64,000 bases of DNA, taken from VXYL01 sp965199915. Lineage in GTDB: Bacteria > Pseudomonadota > Gammaproteobacteria > Pseudomonadales > Azotimanducaceae. The stretch covers positions 1,674,001 to 1,738,000 of the forward strand of contig OZ241348.1 in assembly GCA_965199915.1 (NCBI GenBank), in the 5' to 3' direction. The notes below the pieces were generated by a model that had not been told where the DNA came from, did no database searches, and worked only from the letters and a program-made list of their open reading frames with translations. Below are positions 52,344 through 63,029 of this stretch, in pieces. A program made the position numbers and the translations under genes. Positions within the stretch are counted from its first letter, which is position 1; each line of letters opens with the position of its first letter.

Positions 52344-53781
52344 AGGATGCGAGGTGTTGAACGCGCGGGCGTTCCAACGCCGACGGAACCAGCGGCCGGT
52401 TTGCGTCGATCACCAACACCGGTTCGCCTTTCGCGTTGGCAAGCTCGCGCGCCAGCGCCAGCACGGCGGCGTCCGAAGGTTCGGCCATTTTGCCTGCGAT
52501 CCGGCGAGCGAACGTCCCGTCGCGGTTGCCTTGGACGTATCGCACCGACCGTTTGCGGCGCAAGTGGCCAACGACGCCGTTGACAACGGCATCGTACGTG
52601 CCGAGCATGGGCATGTCGCTCAATCCGCGGTCGTCGATGAACGCAGCCGCCGCCTTGGCGTTCGCGAACGGTCGCCCAAGGTCCTCCACGGCGACGCGAA
52701 CACCAGAGACGGCATGCGCGGCAAGCCAAAGCGTCATCAAGATAGCCACCGCGCTCCGCCACCGCCGTAGACGCGGCGGCGCTGGCGTGGGCGCGCGCCA
52801 AAGCGTTGCCCGTCCCCAGCACAACAGCAAGAAGGCGATCAAGAAAAAACCGTGGTGGCGCGAGTGGCCGACGAGTTTCAAGTAGCAGAACGCCGCCAAC
52901 CCCGCAACGCAGACCAAGTAGACGCACAACGCCGGCGGTCGCTTCACGTGTGCCGCCGCGATCAGGCAAAGCAACGGCAAGAAGATCAGCGCCCCGGGCA
53001 GAAACGGAACCGCGGCTTCGCCGGGGGCGAACCAAAACCGAGGCACCTCCATTGGCGGCGCGAAAGCGCTCATCGCGGCGGCGAAGGTCGCGCCGAGCAA
53101 CGCCGGGTCGAGACGCCAACGCCACTCGGCGTGAGGTCCCGCGTCGGCCGCCGGATACACCAGCAGAACGAAGAGCGCCACGCCCACGATGCCGAGCGCG
53201 AGCCCGCCGACGGGATTCCAGTCCAACGGCGCCGCGCCGCGCAACGGTCGCCCGGCGTCCTTCTGCGCCAACGCCCAATCCAACGCCAACCCCGCCACGA
53301 GACCGATCACCAGAATGCACGCATGCGCGCTGGTCAAGCTCATCAACAGCAGAATCGCACCCAGCCGCCAAGGCCGCCGGCGCCAGCGCGGAAACAGGGA
53401 ACACGCCGCCACGGCCAGCAGGAACCCCAGCGCATAGTTGCGCGCCACGGCGCCGTACTCGAACAGCGGGTAGTAGCCGAACGGCAGCAGCCCCCGCTGC
53501 CACTTGGAAAAAGGCGCATGGCGCACGATGACGAACACCGTCGCGACGGCGACCACCCAGTGCGCGCCCTGCATGATGGCGGGGTTGTTCGCGAGCCGCG
53601 TGAGAGGCAGCAAGAGCAGATGCCAGAGCGGCGGATGGCCTTCGTATCGCAAGTTCGCGAGCAGGCCGGCGACGCCGTCGCTGTCCCGCGCGAGCAGCCA
53701 AGCTTGGATCTCGTCCGCCCACATCTCGTGTTGGCTGAGCAGCACCGCCAGCAAGAAGGCGTACGCCGCCGTGACCGCCAA
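52243..53781 (-). CDS. Polytopic membrane protein, GT39-like glycosyltransferase
   Basis: A 512-residue protein with ten or more membrane helices, from TTG 53781. The first periplasmic loop SQHEMWADEIQAWLLARDSD and YEGHPPLWHLLLLPLTRL has the acidic pair and HPP motif of dolichyl/undecaprenyl-phosphate-sugar transferases. A C-terminal soluble segment (about 370-512) ends LHLYIYRPSSTDRD. Convergent with the phosphatase-fold gene and followed upstream by the flavoprotein, it fits a surface-glycan locus. Sugar and acceptor are unknown. Confidence 0.7.
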   Translation of the reverse strand: MAVTAAYAFLLAVLLSQHEMWADEIQAWLLARDSDGVAGLLANLRYEGHPPLWHLLLLPLTRLANNPAIMQGAHWVVAVATVFVIVRHAPFSKWQRGLLPFGYYPLFEYGAVARNYALGFLLAVAACSLFPRWRRRPWRLGAILLLMSLTSAHACILVIGLVAGLALDWALAQKDAGRPLRGAAPLDWNPVGGLALGIVGVALFVLLVYPAADAGPHAEWRWRLDPALLGATFAAAMSAFAPPMEVPRFWFAPGEAAVPFLPGALIFLPLLCLIAAAHVKRPPALCVYLVCVAGLAAFCYLKLVGHSRHHGFFLIAFLLLCWGRATLWRAPTPAPPRLRRWRSAVAILMTLWLAAHAVSGVRVAVEDLGRPFANAKAAAAFIDDRGLSDMPMLGTYDAVVNGVVGHLRRKRSVRYVQGNRDGTFARRIAGKMAEPSDAAVLALARELANAKGEPVLVIDANRPLVPSALERPRVQHLASFTGAIAGRDLHLYIYRPSSTDRDLPQPRPQPHS

Positions 53782-53861
53782 CGCGAAGAGCGCCGTCTCG
53801 CGGTTTGGGCCAATGTTGCTCGTGTTTGGAACGGGGCTTCTCCCGCATCGCGCCGGCGCGT

Positions 53862-55328
53862 CTACGCCGCCTTGGTGGGCGCCAGGCGCGCCCGCCCCCC
53901 GTCCACCTCTCCGTCTTCAATGTACTCGGCGTCTTGATTGACCTTCCACACGTCATGCCGCCGCTGCCCAGCCGCGATGTTCGCCACGGTGAGCATGGCG
54001 GTCATCATCGCGTGGTCTTGGTTGTTGTATTTGTGCATCCCGTTGCGGCCCACGAGGTGCAAGCCGGGACACCGGGCGGCAACGAATCGCCGCACCGTGG
54101 CCACATGTTCGGCATAGCCGTCGTCGTACACGGGATACGCCTTCCGCTGGCGGACGACGAAGCCGCCTTGCGCATCGCCCGGCCGCGCCAGACCAAGCGC
54201 GAGGAGCTCCTCCGTCGCCAAGGCGACCAATGCGGCGTCGTCCAAGTTCCAAAGCTCTCCGTCGGCAAAGCAGAAGTACTCCATGCCGAAACACATGCCG
54301 CCCGGCGGCACCATGTCCGGCGACCAGCTCTTGAAGTTCTGGACGCGCCCCACTTGAACGCCCGGATCGTGGATGTAGATCCACTGGTCGTCCACCAAGC
54401 CGCGATCCGTTGCCAATGTGACGCAAACCACCAGGAAGTCGCGATAGCGCAGGCGCAGCGCGGCGGCAACAACATCGGGCGGCGGGGAAGGTTCGATGTT
54501 GGCGATCAAGTCGCGGATCGAGGTGGACGAAACGACGTGTGCCGCCGCGTCCCGCCGCTCCTCCCCGGCATGGTTGCGCGACACGACGAGCCATCGATCG
54601 TCGCGGCGAATAAAGCGGCAAGCCGTCCACCCCATGCGTATTTCTCCACGCAACGCCACGATCCTTCGCCCGGTTTCCTCCCACATCATCCCCGGGCCCC
54701 GGCGCGGGTAGCGGAACGTGCCGATCAGCGTCTTGGCCAAACGTCGGTCGCTTTTGTTCGGCGTCAACATGCTCTTGAGCGCGCTCCACAGGGACAGACC
54801 GTGGATCCGTTGCGCCGCCCAGTCGGCGGAGATTTCCCGGCAGTCCATTCCCCACACCTTTTCCGTATAGGTCTTGAAGAACACGCGGTAGAGCCGCTGG
54901 CCGAACCGGCTGGTCACCCAGTCCTCGAAGGACTTCAGCGGACGCGGCGGAAACACTTGCGCCCAAACGAACGACAGCAAGCAAAGGCAGGCCTCGCCCA
55001 CGCCGAGGCCCCGCAACGCGTTGCCGGCGCGCAACGGATAATCGAAGAAACGGCCGCGATAGTAGATGCGGGATTTGCGGGCGCGCTCGATGAGATCGTC
55101 GCCGAGGATTTCCTCCCAAAGACGGTTCACCTCGGCGGATTTGGAAAAGAATCGATGCCCGCCGACATCGCAGCGGAATCCGCCGTGCTCCACGGTGCGC
55201 GAAATGCCGCCAAGATGTTTCGGATCCGTCTCCAACACCGTGACCGGCCAACCTTGTTGCGCGAGCAGGTAGGCGGCCGTCAACCCCGCAGGGCCGCCGC
55301 CGATGCAAATCACCCGTTCTTTGGACAA
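53862..55328 (-). CDS. FAD-dependent oxidoreductase, UDP-galactopyranose-mutase/amine-oxidase-like
   Basis: A 488-residue flavoprotein. The FAD-binding start is VICIGGGPAGLTAAYLLAQQ, followed by VTVLETDPKHLGGISRT and DVGGHRFFSKSAEVNRLWEE. Middle landmarks are RIYYRGRFFDYPLRAGNALR and YTEKVWGMDCREISADWAAQ. The C-terminal GLHLVGRNGMHKYNNQDHAM closes the FAD site. These features match the mutase-like family found beside glycosyltransferases. TTG 55328 is the start taken; GTG 55313 is the alternative. Activity on a sugar nucleotide or a carotenoid-like lipid cannot be told apart here. Confidence 0.85.
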   Translation of the reverse strand: MSKERVICIGGGPAGLTAAYLLAQQGWPVTVLETDPKHLGGISRTVEHGGFRCDVGGHRFFSKSAEVNRLWEEILGDDLIERARKSRIYYRGRFFDYPLRAGNALRGLGVGEACLCLLSFVWAQVFPPRPLKSFEDWVTSRFGQRLYRVFFKTYTEKVWGMDCREISADWAAQRIHGLSLWSALKSMLTPNKSDRRLAKTLIGTFRYPRRGPGMMWEETGRRIVALRGEIRMGWTACRFIRRDDRWLVVSRNHAGEERRDAAAHVVSSTSIRDLIANIEPSPPPDVVAAALRLRYRDFLVVCVTLATDRGLVDDQWIYIHDPGVQVGRVQNFKSWSPDMVPPGGMCFGMEYFCFADGELWNLDDAALVALATEELLALGLARPGDAQGGFVVRQRKAYPVYDDGYAEHVATVRRFVAARCPGLHLVGRNGMHKYNNQDHAMMTAMLTVANIAAGQRRHDVWKVNQDAEYIEDGEVDGGRARLAPTKAA

Positions 55329-55618
55329 GACCGTGAACGCCCCCAAGAAACCGGAGTCAAGGCGAATCGGCGAACAAGAGATTCCGCATAACCGACGCCC
55401 GCCGCCCGCCGCACGATGAGAGAATAGCATCGCGCTTGAAACGCGACGTGCCGATCGTGTGGGAACGCCACCATGAGGCGGGCGGGCAAAAGCGCGGCGA
55501 GGGCGCTTACAATCCGCGCTGCAACCCCACCTTGAGGTTGCGGCGGTAGCGCCGGCGGACGGTCGGTCTGCCGCCCCCGGCAACCGTCCACACATTCAAC
55601 AGCGCGGAGGGTTGGTTG

Positions 55619-56671
55619 ATGAAAGTCGCATTGCAAGGGCGCGCGCGGGGCGAGCAGCGGGCGCTGTACGAAGCCGCGGGCATGGAGGTCGTCGAGGGCC
55701 GGGTTGGCAACCAAGACGACCTGATCGCGCTGCTTGCGGACGCCGACGGCGCGCAGGTGGGCATCCTGCCGCTCACGTCCCGGCGCGTGCTCGACTCCTG
55801 CCCGAAACTCAAGGTGGTGAGCCGGTTCGGCGTCGGCGTGGACTCCATCGACATCGACGCGGCCACGGAACTCGGCGTGCTGGTGTGCAACGTGCCGGGT
55901 TCCAACACCACCGAGGTGGCGGACCACGCCATGTCTTTGTTGCTGCTGCTCACCCGGCGCCTTTACGAGGCGATCGGCAGCACCCGCGCCGGCGCTTGGG
56001 CGGACAATCCAAGGGCGCTGGGCGAGTTCACGCCGCGGATGCGGCGGCTCGCGGGACACACGGTGGGCATCATCGGCTTTGGGAATATCGGCCGCGCCTT
56101 CGCCACCCGCGTGCGCGGCTTCGGCGTAAGCCGCGTTCTTGCCCACGATCCGTACGTCAACCAGCTCGCCGGCGATCTGTACGGCGTGCAGCTTGTCCCT
56201 CTCGATCAGCTATTGGCCGAAGCGGATTTCGTCAGTTGCCACTGTTCGGCCACCGAGCAAACGCGGCATCTGCTGAACGCCGAGGCGTTCCGACGGATGA
56301 AGTCGACGGCGCTGCTGGTGAACACGTCGCGCGGGCCGGTGGTGGATGGCGATGCCTTGGCCGACGCGCTCGCGTCCGGCGAAATCGAAGCAGCGGCCTT
56401 GGATGTCACCGAGGTGGAGCCGGTGCCTTCGGACAACCGCCTCCTGCAGCTGCCGAATTGCTACATTACGCCCCATGTCGCGGCCATGTCCGCGGTCTTC
56501 GTGGCCGAAACCGCCGTGATGCAGGCGGAGAACGTGATCCGCGCCCTCACCGGCGAGAAACCCCACGGCCTGGCCAACCCGGAAGTGATCAAGACCATCG
56601 CCGTGATGCGGCAGACCAATCCCGGACGCTGGGAAGGCGTGCCGGACTTCTCCACGGCGCTGCAGGTGTGA
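55619..56671 (+). CDS. Phosphoglycerate-dehydrogenase-like D-2-hydroxyacid dehydrogenase
   Basis: A 350-residue NAD-dependent dehydrogenase. VVSRFGVGVDSIDIDAATEL and VCNVPGSNTTEVADHAMSLL lead into the Rossmann loop VGIIGFGNIGRAFATRV. Catalytic Arg is in LLVNTSRGPVVDGDAL, Glu in LDVTEVEPVPSDN and His in CYITPHVAAMS. There is no ACT domain, so it is the short SerA-like form. GGAGGGTTGGTTG precedes ATG 55619. It is not the same subtype as the CtBP-like enzyme at 7681. Substrate likely a 2-hydroxyacid; serine synthesis is possible. Confidence 0.9.
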   Translation: MKVALQGRARGEQRALYEAAGMEVVEGRVGNQDDLIALLADADGAQVGILPLTSRRVLDSCPKLKVVSRFGVGVDSIDIDAATELGVLVCNVPGSNTTEVADHAMSLLLLLTRRLYEAIGSTRAGAWADNPRALGEFTPRMRRLAGHTVGIIGFGNIGRAFATRVRGFGVSRVLAHDPYVNQLAGDLYGVQLVPLDQLLAEADFVSCHCSATEQTRHLLNAEAFRRMKSTALLVNTSRGPVVDGDALADALASGEIEAAALDVTEVEPVPSDNRLLQLPNCYITPHVAAMSAVFVAETAVMQAENVIRALTGEKPHGLANPEVIKTIAVMRQTNPGRWEGVPDFSTALQV

Positions 56672-56785
56672 GGCGCGCCCTTGACGGGCGCGTGGAGCGA
56701 ACGGCGTTCGCTTCCAATGCGCCCCGTGCGCCGGCGGCAGGGGCTGCTATTCTCGCCGGCCACTCGCGCCGCCAACCTTAACGCC

Positions 56786-57850
56786 ATGCCCTCGCTCCAC
56801 CCCCCGCGCCTCTCGAACGACCAGAAACGCACCTTGAAGCGCGCCGGCTTCGTCGTGCTGCGCGGCGTCGTCCCGCCCGCAGTCGCCGCGCGCGCGAAAG
56901 CGCGCATCCGCCAAGATCCGCAACGCATCGTCCACGGCGACGATCCGGCCATCAACGGCCTCTACAACGACTCCGCGCTGAGCGACATCGTGCGCGAGGC
57001 GATGGGGCCGCACAGTGCGCCGATCAACGCCCAAGTGGCGGTGACCATGCCCGGCTTGGCGGACGCCGTCGTGCGCCGAAAAGCAAACGCTCACTACGCG
57101 CCAAAAGCCCATGTGGACGGCGGTTGGGCGGGGCTTTGCCCGGTGAAGCGGAGCGCCATCCTAGCCGCCGGGGAGACGCTCGAGACATGGGGCAGCAACG
57201 GCGATCCCCAGTCCATGGGGCCGGCCGGGGGCGCGCCGCTGTGGCAGGACGAGGAACGCACGCTTGCGCTCGGCAGCTACACGGCGCTGGTGGGCGTCTG
57301 CTTGAACGATCAGCACCGCCCCGGCAAAGGCCAATTCGCGGTGCGCCGCGGCGCCCACGAAGCCGTGGAGGCGTTCTTCCAGATGCAGCGCCGCGCCGGC
57401 GGCCCCGTCGGCGGTGGCGGCCCGCGCTGGCCGCGGCTGGTGGCCGTGGGCGAAGACGACGCGTACGCGGGCATCATGCCGCCGGCGATGGAGGCGTCCT
57501 ACCCGGAAACGCGCTTCGCGCACGCGGACTGGCCGTGGCCGGAGCTCACGCCGGTCTTGCTCGGCGAGGGCGATGCCGTGATCGCCCTGCACGCCCTGCC
57601 CCACACCGCAACGCCGAACATGAGCGACGATCCGCGCGTGAACGTCTTTTTCCGCATTCGCCGCCGCCGCCCGGACAATCCCTACGAAGGCGACAAGCGC
57701 ATCGGCTGGGGCGTGTCCGATCATCCCGATCGCGCTTTGAACGGCGACTTCCTGGACTATCCGGAGAGCTACCGCCCGTTCCAGATCTCCATCGACAAGA
57801 TGTGCGATCACTGGAGCGAGTGGGACGGCATGCGGAGTTTGGACGAGTAG
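56786..57850 (+). CDS. Phytanoyl-CoA dioxygenase (PhyH)-like protein
   Basis: A 354-residue protein of the PhyH superfamily. The N-terminus LSNDQKRTLKRAGFVVLRGV is typical. Likely iron ligands are His and Asp in YAPKAHVDGGWAG and His in VIALHALPHTATPN, and Arg in DDPRVNVFFRIRRRR would bind 2-oxoglutarate. The core is less canonical than the pair at 41952/42815, so the iron site is less sure. ATG 56786 starts conserved sequence. It precedes the flavin monooxygenase by 39 bases, so both may serve one oxidation pathway. Confidence 0.72.
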   Translation: MPSLHPPRLSNDQKRTLKRAGFVVLRGVVPPAVAARAKARIRQDPQRIVHGDDPAINGLYNDSALSDIVREAMGPHSAPINAQVAVTMPGLADAVVRRKANAHYAPKAHVDGGWAGLCPVKRSAILAAGETLETWGSNGDPQSMGPAGGAPLWQDEERTLALGSYTALVGVCLNDQHRPGKGQFAVRRGAHEAVEAFFQMQRRAGGPVGGGGPRWPRLVAVGEDDAYAGIMPPAMEASYPETRFAHADWPWPELTPVLLGEGDAVIALHALPHTATPNMSDDPRVNVFFRIRRRRPDNPYEGDKRIGWGVSDHPDRALNGDFLDYPESYRPFQISIDKMCDHWSEWDGMRSLDE

Positions 57851-57889
57851 GCCCCTGCCACCCGGCCTCGCGCACCGTCGGCTTGGCGT

Positions 57890-59119
57890 GTGGCGACCAC
57901 CTTCGGCGACCACCGCCGCGCCAGCGGCAGAGTGCTCATCGCCGGCGGCGGCATCGGCGGCGTCACCGCGGCGTTGTGTTTGGCGCGCGCCGGCCTCGAG
58001 GCCGTCGTGTTCGAGAAGGCGTCGTCCGACGACGCCGGCGCCGGCATCCAGATCAGCCCCAACGCCGCGCGCGTGCTGCACCGCTTGGGCCTTGAATCGG
58101 CGCTGCGGGCCGCGGCGCTGCTACCCGAAGGCATCGAGTTCCGGCACTGGCGCTCCGGCAAAGTCGTGGGCGCCGCCGCGCTCGGCAAGGCCGCGCTGAC
58201 CGCCTACGGGTTCCCCTACTACCACATCCATCGGAGCGATCTGCGCGCGATCCTGGTCGAAGCCGCCGAGCGCGAGCCCGGCATTGCGCTTTGCAACGCC
58301 GCGGAAGTGCGGCGCCTGGAGCAGATCGACCAACGCGCGCGCGCGCTGGTGTGCGCGGACGGGAAAGAGACTTGGCACGCGGGGATGGCGCTCGTCGGCG
58401 CCGACGGCATCCGCTCGACGGTGCGGGCGGAACTGTTCGGGGCGGCGGCGCCGACCTTCACGGGCCATGTCGCTTGGCGCGCCTTGGTGCCCGCGCGACG
58501 GCTGCCGGGTGGGGCGCGGCGGCCTTCCGCCGCGGTCTGGTGGGGGCCGCGCAGACACTTCGTGTCCTACCCGGTGCGCGCCGGCGCGCTGGTGAACTGC
58601 GTCTGCGTAGTGGAGAAGGCGGGTTGGGAAGTGGCGTCTTGGACGGAGCGCGGCGAACACCGGGAGCTGACGGCGGATTTCGCCGGTTGGCATGCCGATG
58701 TGCAAACGCTCATCGACCACATGGACCGGGAAGCGCTTTACAAGTGGGCGATCTTCGACCGCCCGCCAGCGCCGCGCTGGAGCCGCGGCGCGGCCACACT
58801 GCTCGGCGACGCCGCCCATCCCATGCCGCCGTTCATGGCGCAAGGGGCGGCCATGGCCATTGAGGACGCCGCGGCGCTCGCGGCCTGCCTCGCCGGCGGC
58901 GGCGACGTCCCGGCCGCGCTGCAACGCTACGAGTCCGCGCGCCGAGCGCGCACGGTGAAGGTGCATCGGCTGACGCGCCGCAACGCCAAAGTGTTCCATC
59001 TCTCCGGCATTGCGGGTTGGTTGCGCGACCGCGCCGCCGGCGCCTTGGCCGCTCGCGCGATGGCGCGCGTCTACGGCTACGACGTCATGCGCGCGACAGA
59101 GCGCCGGCGAACCAGTTGA
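57890..59119 (+). CDS. FAD-dependent aromatic-ring-type monooxygenase
   Basis: A 409-residue class A flavin monooxygenase. FAD motifs are VLIAGGGIGGVTAALCLARA (GxGxxG), LVGADGIRSTVRAELFG (DG motif) and ATLLGDAAHPMPPFMAQGAA (GD motif). The sequence is closest in style to salicylate 1- or 3-hydroxybenzoate 6-hydroxylases. GTG 57890 is the start. It hydroxylates an aromatic compound with NAD(P)H and O2; the exact substrate is unknown. Convergent with the PatB-like lyase. Confidence 0.88.
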   Translation: MATTFGDHRRASGRVLIAGGGIGGVTAALCLARAGLEAVVFEKASSDDAGAGIQISPNAARVLHRLGLESALRAAALLPEGIEFRHWRSGKVVGAAALGKAALTAYGFPYYHIHRSDLRAILVEAAEREPGIALCNAAEVRRLEQIDQRARALVCADGKETWHAGMALVGADGIRSTVRAELFGAAAPTFTGHVAWRALVPARRLPGGARRPSAAVWWGPRRHFVSYPVRAGALVNCVCVVEKAGWEVASWTERGEHRELTADFAGWHADVQTLIDHMDREALYKWAIFDRPPAPRWSRGAATLLGDAAHPMPPFMAQGAAMAIEDAAALAACLAGGGDVPAALQRYESARRARTVKVHRLTRRNAKVFHLSGIAGWLRDRAAGALAARAMARVYGYDVMRATERRRTS

Positions 59120-59126
59120 ACGGCGC

Positions 59127-60269
59127 TCACCGCGCGGCCGCCCTGGCAGCCTCCCGGAGACGCTCAAGGCCGCGCCGCAACAGCGACCGGGCGCAGCCGA
59201 AGTTGAAGCGAAGGAAACCGGGCGCGCCGAACTCGCGGCCGTCCGAGAGGCCCAAACCATGCGCCTCGAAATGCGCGGCGACGTTGGCAAGGTGAAGGCG
59301 CCTCACGTCCAACCACGCCATGAACGTGGCTTCAACATGCGTCGTCTCAATGCTGTCCACGCCCGCCACGGCCTGTTCCAAGAGCGCGCCGTTGCCGGAC
59401 AGCAGCGCGTTCCGTCGCGCCAACCACTTGGAAGTGTCGGCGAACGCCGCGCCCATGGCGGCGTAGGAAAGCGGCGAGACGTTGGACGCCATGCCGGCGA
59501 TGGCCTCCAAGAAGCGCTCGCGGATGCCGGCGTTGGGAATCACCGCAACGGCGCCGCCGAGGCCCGGACAGTTGTACGCCTTGGTGGGCGCGAACAGCGT
59601 GATGGAGCGGGCGGCCACGCCGGCGTCCATGCTGGCGATGGGGATGTGACGCCGCTCGGAGTCCAACACGAGCGGGCAGTGGATCTCGTCGCTGATCACC
59701 ACCGTGTCGCTGGCGACAATAAGGTCCGCCAACGCCGTGAGCTCGTCTTTTTCGTACACCCGGCCGGTGGGGTTTTGCGGATTGCAGAACAGCAGCGCGG
59801 CTGTTTCTTGGGTGACTTTCGCTTTCAGATCGTCAAAGTCCATCTCCCAACGATCGCCGTGGCGCACGAGCGGCGACAGGACGCCGCGCAGCCGTGCCCG
59901 CTCGGCGACGCGGAAGAACGGCGGATAGGCGGGCACGGGAAGCACTAGCTCGGTTCCAGCTTCCGCCACCGCCTGCGCGCCCAGATTGAAACCCGGAACC
60001 ACGCCACCGAGCCAGACGAGCCACTCGCCGCTCACGCGCCAAGCGTAGCGGCGCTCCAACCAGTCCACGAAAGCATCCACAACCGGCCGCGGCGCAATGG
60101 TGTAACCCAACACGGGGTGTTTCAAGCGCCGGCGGATGGCGTCCACGACAAACGGCGGCGTGGGCAAGTCCATGTCCGCCACCCAGAATGGCAGCACATC
60201 GCGAGCGGCGTACTTTTCCCATTTCTCGCTGGACGTGCCGGTCCGGTCGATATGCCGCGCCGCGCGCAT
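59127..60269 (-). CDS. MalY/PatB-type aminotransferase (C-S lyase)
   Basis: A 380-residue fold-type I PLP enzyme. PLP Lys lies in TLFAPTKAYNCPGLGGA. Other features are VLPFWVADMDLPTPPFVVDA, NPQNPTGRVYEKDEL, ISDEIHCPLVL and FLRFNFGCARSLLRRGLERL with the carboxylate-binding Arg. Enzymes of this group cleave cystathionine or cysteine conjugates; some also regulate. ATG 60269 (MRAARHIDRTGTSSEKWEKY) is a normal start. No maltose genes are nearby, so PatB-like lyase activity is the better guess. Confidence 0.88.
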   Translation of the reverse strand: MRAARHIDRTGTSSEKWEKYAARDVLPFWVADMDLPTPPFVVDAIRRRLKHPVLGYTIAPRPVVDAFVDWLERRYAWRVSGEWLVWLGGVVPGFNLGAQAVAEAGTELVLPVPAYPPFFRVAERARLRGVLSPLVRHGDRWEMDFDDLKAKVTQETAALLFCNPQNPTGRVYEKDELTALADLIVASDTVVISDEIHCPLVLDSERRHIPIASMDAGVAARSITLFAPTKAYNCPGLGGAVAVIPNAGIRERFLEAIAGMASNVSPLSYAAMGAAFADTSKWLARRNALLSGNGALLEQAVAGVDSIETTHVEATFMAWLDVRRLHLANVAAHFEAHGLGLSDGREFGAPGFLRFNFGCARSLLRRGLERLREAARAAAR

Positions 60270-60474
60270 CAGGGGCGCCCGGGAAGCAACTGGGCGAAGG
60301 AGATCGACGACGCGGGCACTTGCTTGCGCGGGCCGGTGGCAAGGTTGCGGCGGATTGTAGCGCTTCCGCCGCCGGACGTTGCTCGCAAGCGGCAGCGACA
60401 ACAGGTACAGGCGCGCCGCCAAGGCGCGCCGTTTGCTACAATTGCCCGCCCACGCCGGTCGTTAGGGAGCCGCC

Positions 60475-60825
60475 ATGAGCGACGCCGCAGATGCCACGCT
60501 GGACAAGATCCGCGAACAGATCTCGTCCCATCCGATCATCCTCTACATGAAGGGATCGCCGCAGGCCCCGCAGTGCGGCTTCTCCGCGCAAACCGTGCAG
60601 TGCCTGATGGGCTGCGGCGAGCGTTTCGCTTACGTTGATGTGCTGTCCAACCCGGACATCCGCGCCACGCTGCCGAGCCACTCGGACTGGCCGACGTTCC
60701 CGCAGCTCTACGTGAACGGCGAACTGGTGGGCGGTTGCGACATCGTCACCGAAATGCACCAAGCGGGCGAACTCGAACCGCTGATCAAGGAAGCCGCCGC
60801 GTCCGCGCCGGCGGCCGAGGGGTAG
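60475..60825 (+). CDS. grxD: Monothiol glutaredoxin
   Basis: A 116-residue Grx4-type protein. The active-site CGFS lies in GSPQAPQCGFSAQTVQCLM, followed by WPTFPQLYVNGELVGGCDI, which binds glutathione. These proteins carry and pass [2Fe-2S] clusters. A second Cys (MGCGERFAY) is unusual but near the active site. AGGGAGCCGCC precedes the ATG. It is convergent with rnt, 36 bases away. Confidence 0.95.
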   Translation: MSDAADATLDKIREQISSHPIILYMKGSPQAPQCGFSAQTVQCLMGCGERFAYVDVLSNPDIRATLPSHSDWPTFPQLYVNGELVGGCDIVTEMHQAGELEPLIKEAAASAPAAEG

Positions 60826-60861
60826 CGCCGGCGACGCACGCCGGAGGCTTCCGATCCTCGA

Positions 60862-61479
60862 TCACCTGTCCACGCCGGAAAGGCTCGCGACGCCGGGAAG
60901 GCTCGCGTTCACCACCGCGCAGAACAGGAGCGCCGTCACCTCCGCGTCGTAGGCCGCGGAGTGGGCGCGGTCCGCGTCGTACGCGATGCCGGCGCGGCGA
61001 CATGCCTCGCTCAACACCGTGTGGCCGTATGCCACGCCGGCCAAGCTCACGGTGTCCATCACCGAGAACGGATGGAACGGATTGCGCTTCACGCCGCTGC
61101 GCGCGGCCGCGGCGTGCAGGAACCCGTGATCGAAGTGGGCGTTGTGCGCGGTGACGATGGCGCGCTGGCAATGTTGGCGTTTCATCTCGGCGCGCACCAC
61201 CCAGAACAGCTCGCGCAAGGCGACGTCCTCGGCGACCGCCTCCCGGCTTGCGGCGGCCAAGTCGATGCCGGTGATCTTGAGCGACGCGGCCTCGACCTCC
61301 GTGTCCGGATGCGGCACCACGGGCCAGCAATGCCTGCCGCCAATCACCAACCGCTCGTCCACGAGCTCCAAGGTACGCGCCGCAATCTCCAAGATCGCGT
61401 GCCGGTGACGGTCGAACCCACCGGTCTCCAAGTCGAGCACCACGGGCAGGTAACCGCGGAACCGGGCGTTCATCTGCAT
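60862..61479 (-). CDS. rnt: Ribonuclease T
   Basis: A 205-residue DEDDh exonuclease. Catalytic residues are in LPVVLDLETGGFDRHRHAIL (Asp, Glu), VTAHNAHFDHGFLHAA (Asp) and ADRAHSAAYDAEVTALLF (His, Asp). RNase T trims the 3' ends of tRNA and other small RNAs and is mostly found in gammaproteobacteria, which supports the organism guess. Start taken at ATG 61479; ATG 61473 is also possible. Length is normal. Confidence 0.92.
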   Translation of the reverse strand: MQMNARFRGYLPVVLDLETGGFDRHRHAILEIAARTLELVDERLVIGGRHCWPVVPHPDTEVEAASLKITGIDLAAASREAVAEDVALRELFWVVRAEMKRQHCQRAIVTAHNAHFDHGFLHAAAARSGVKRNPFHPFSVMDTVSLAGVAYGHTVLSEACRRAGIAYDADRAHSAAYDAEVTALLFCAVVNASLPGVASLSGVDR

Positions 61480-61603
61480 CGCTTCGCAGCCTAACACGCC
61501 CCAAGCGCTGCGATCGTTTGGCCGACGCGCCGCTCAAGGCCAACACAGTGCGGTGTGCGCGGTTGTTCTAAACTGCCGGTCCGTCAGCCGCCGCTCCCGT
61601 TCG

Positions 61604-62851
<1,248 letters not shown>

Positions 62852-62890
62852 GGTCGATCGGCTCTGTCCAGCGCGACAGACGCCATCGAC

Positions 62891-63029
62891 CCAACCCGCC
62901 GGCTCAGCGCGACGGACGTTCGTCGCAAAGCACCGCAACGGCGCGTTGCTGCGCCGGTGGCCGCCCCAACGCCACGGGCCAACCCCGCCGGCTCAGCGCG
63001 ACGGACGCTCGTCGCACAAGACCGCAACG
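62891..63029. repeat. Partial duplication of the TauD gene 3' end
   Basis: About 50 bases ending the TauD-like gene (62979-63029, with CCGGCTCAGCGCGACGGACG) recur at 62891-62940 with a few changes. A further short match, CCAGCGCGACAGACG, lies near 62866. It looks like local duplication of the last codons plus stop (reading AVLCDERPSR in both copies). Confidence 0.7.
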
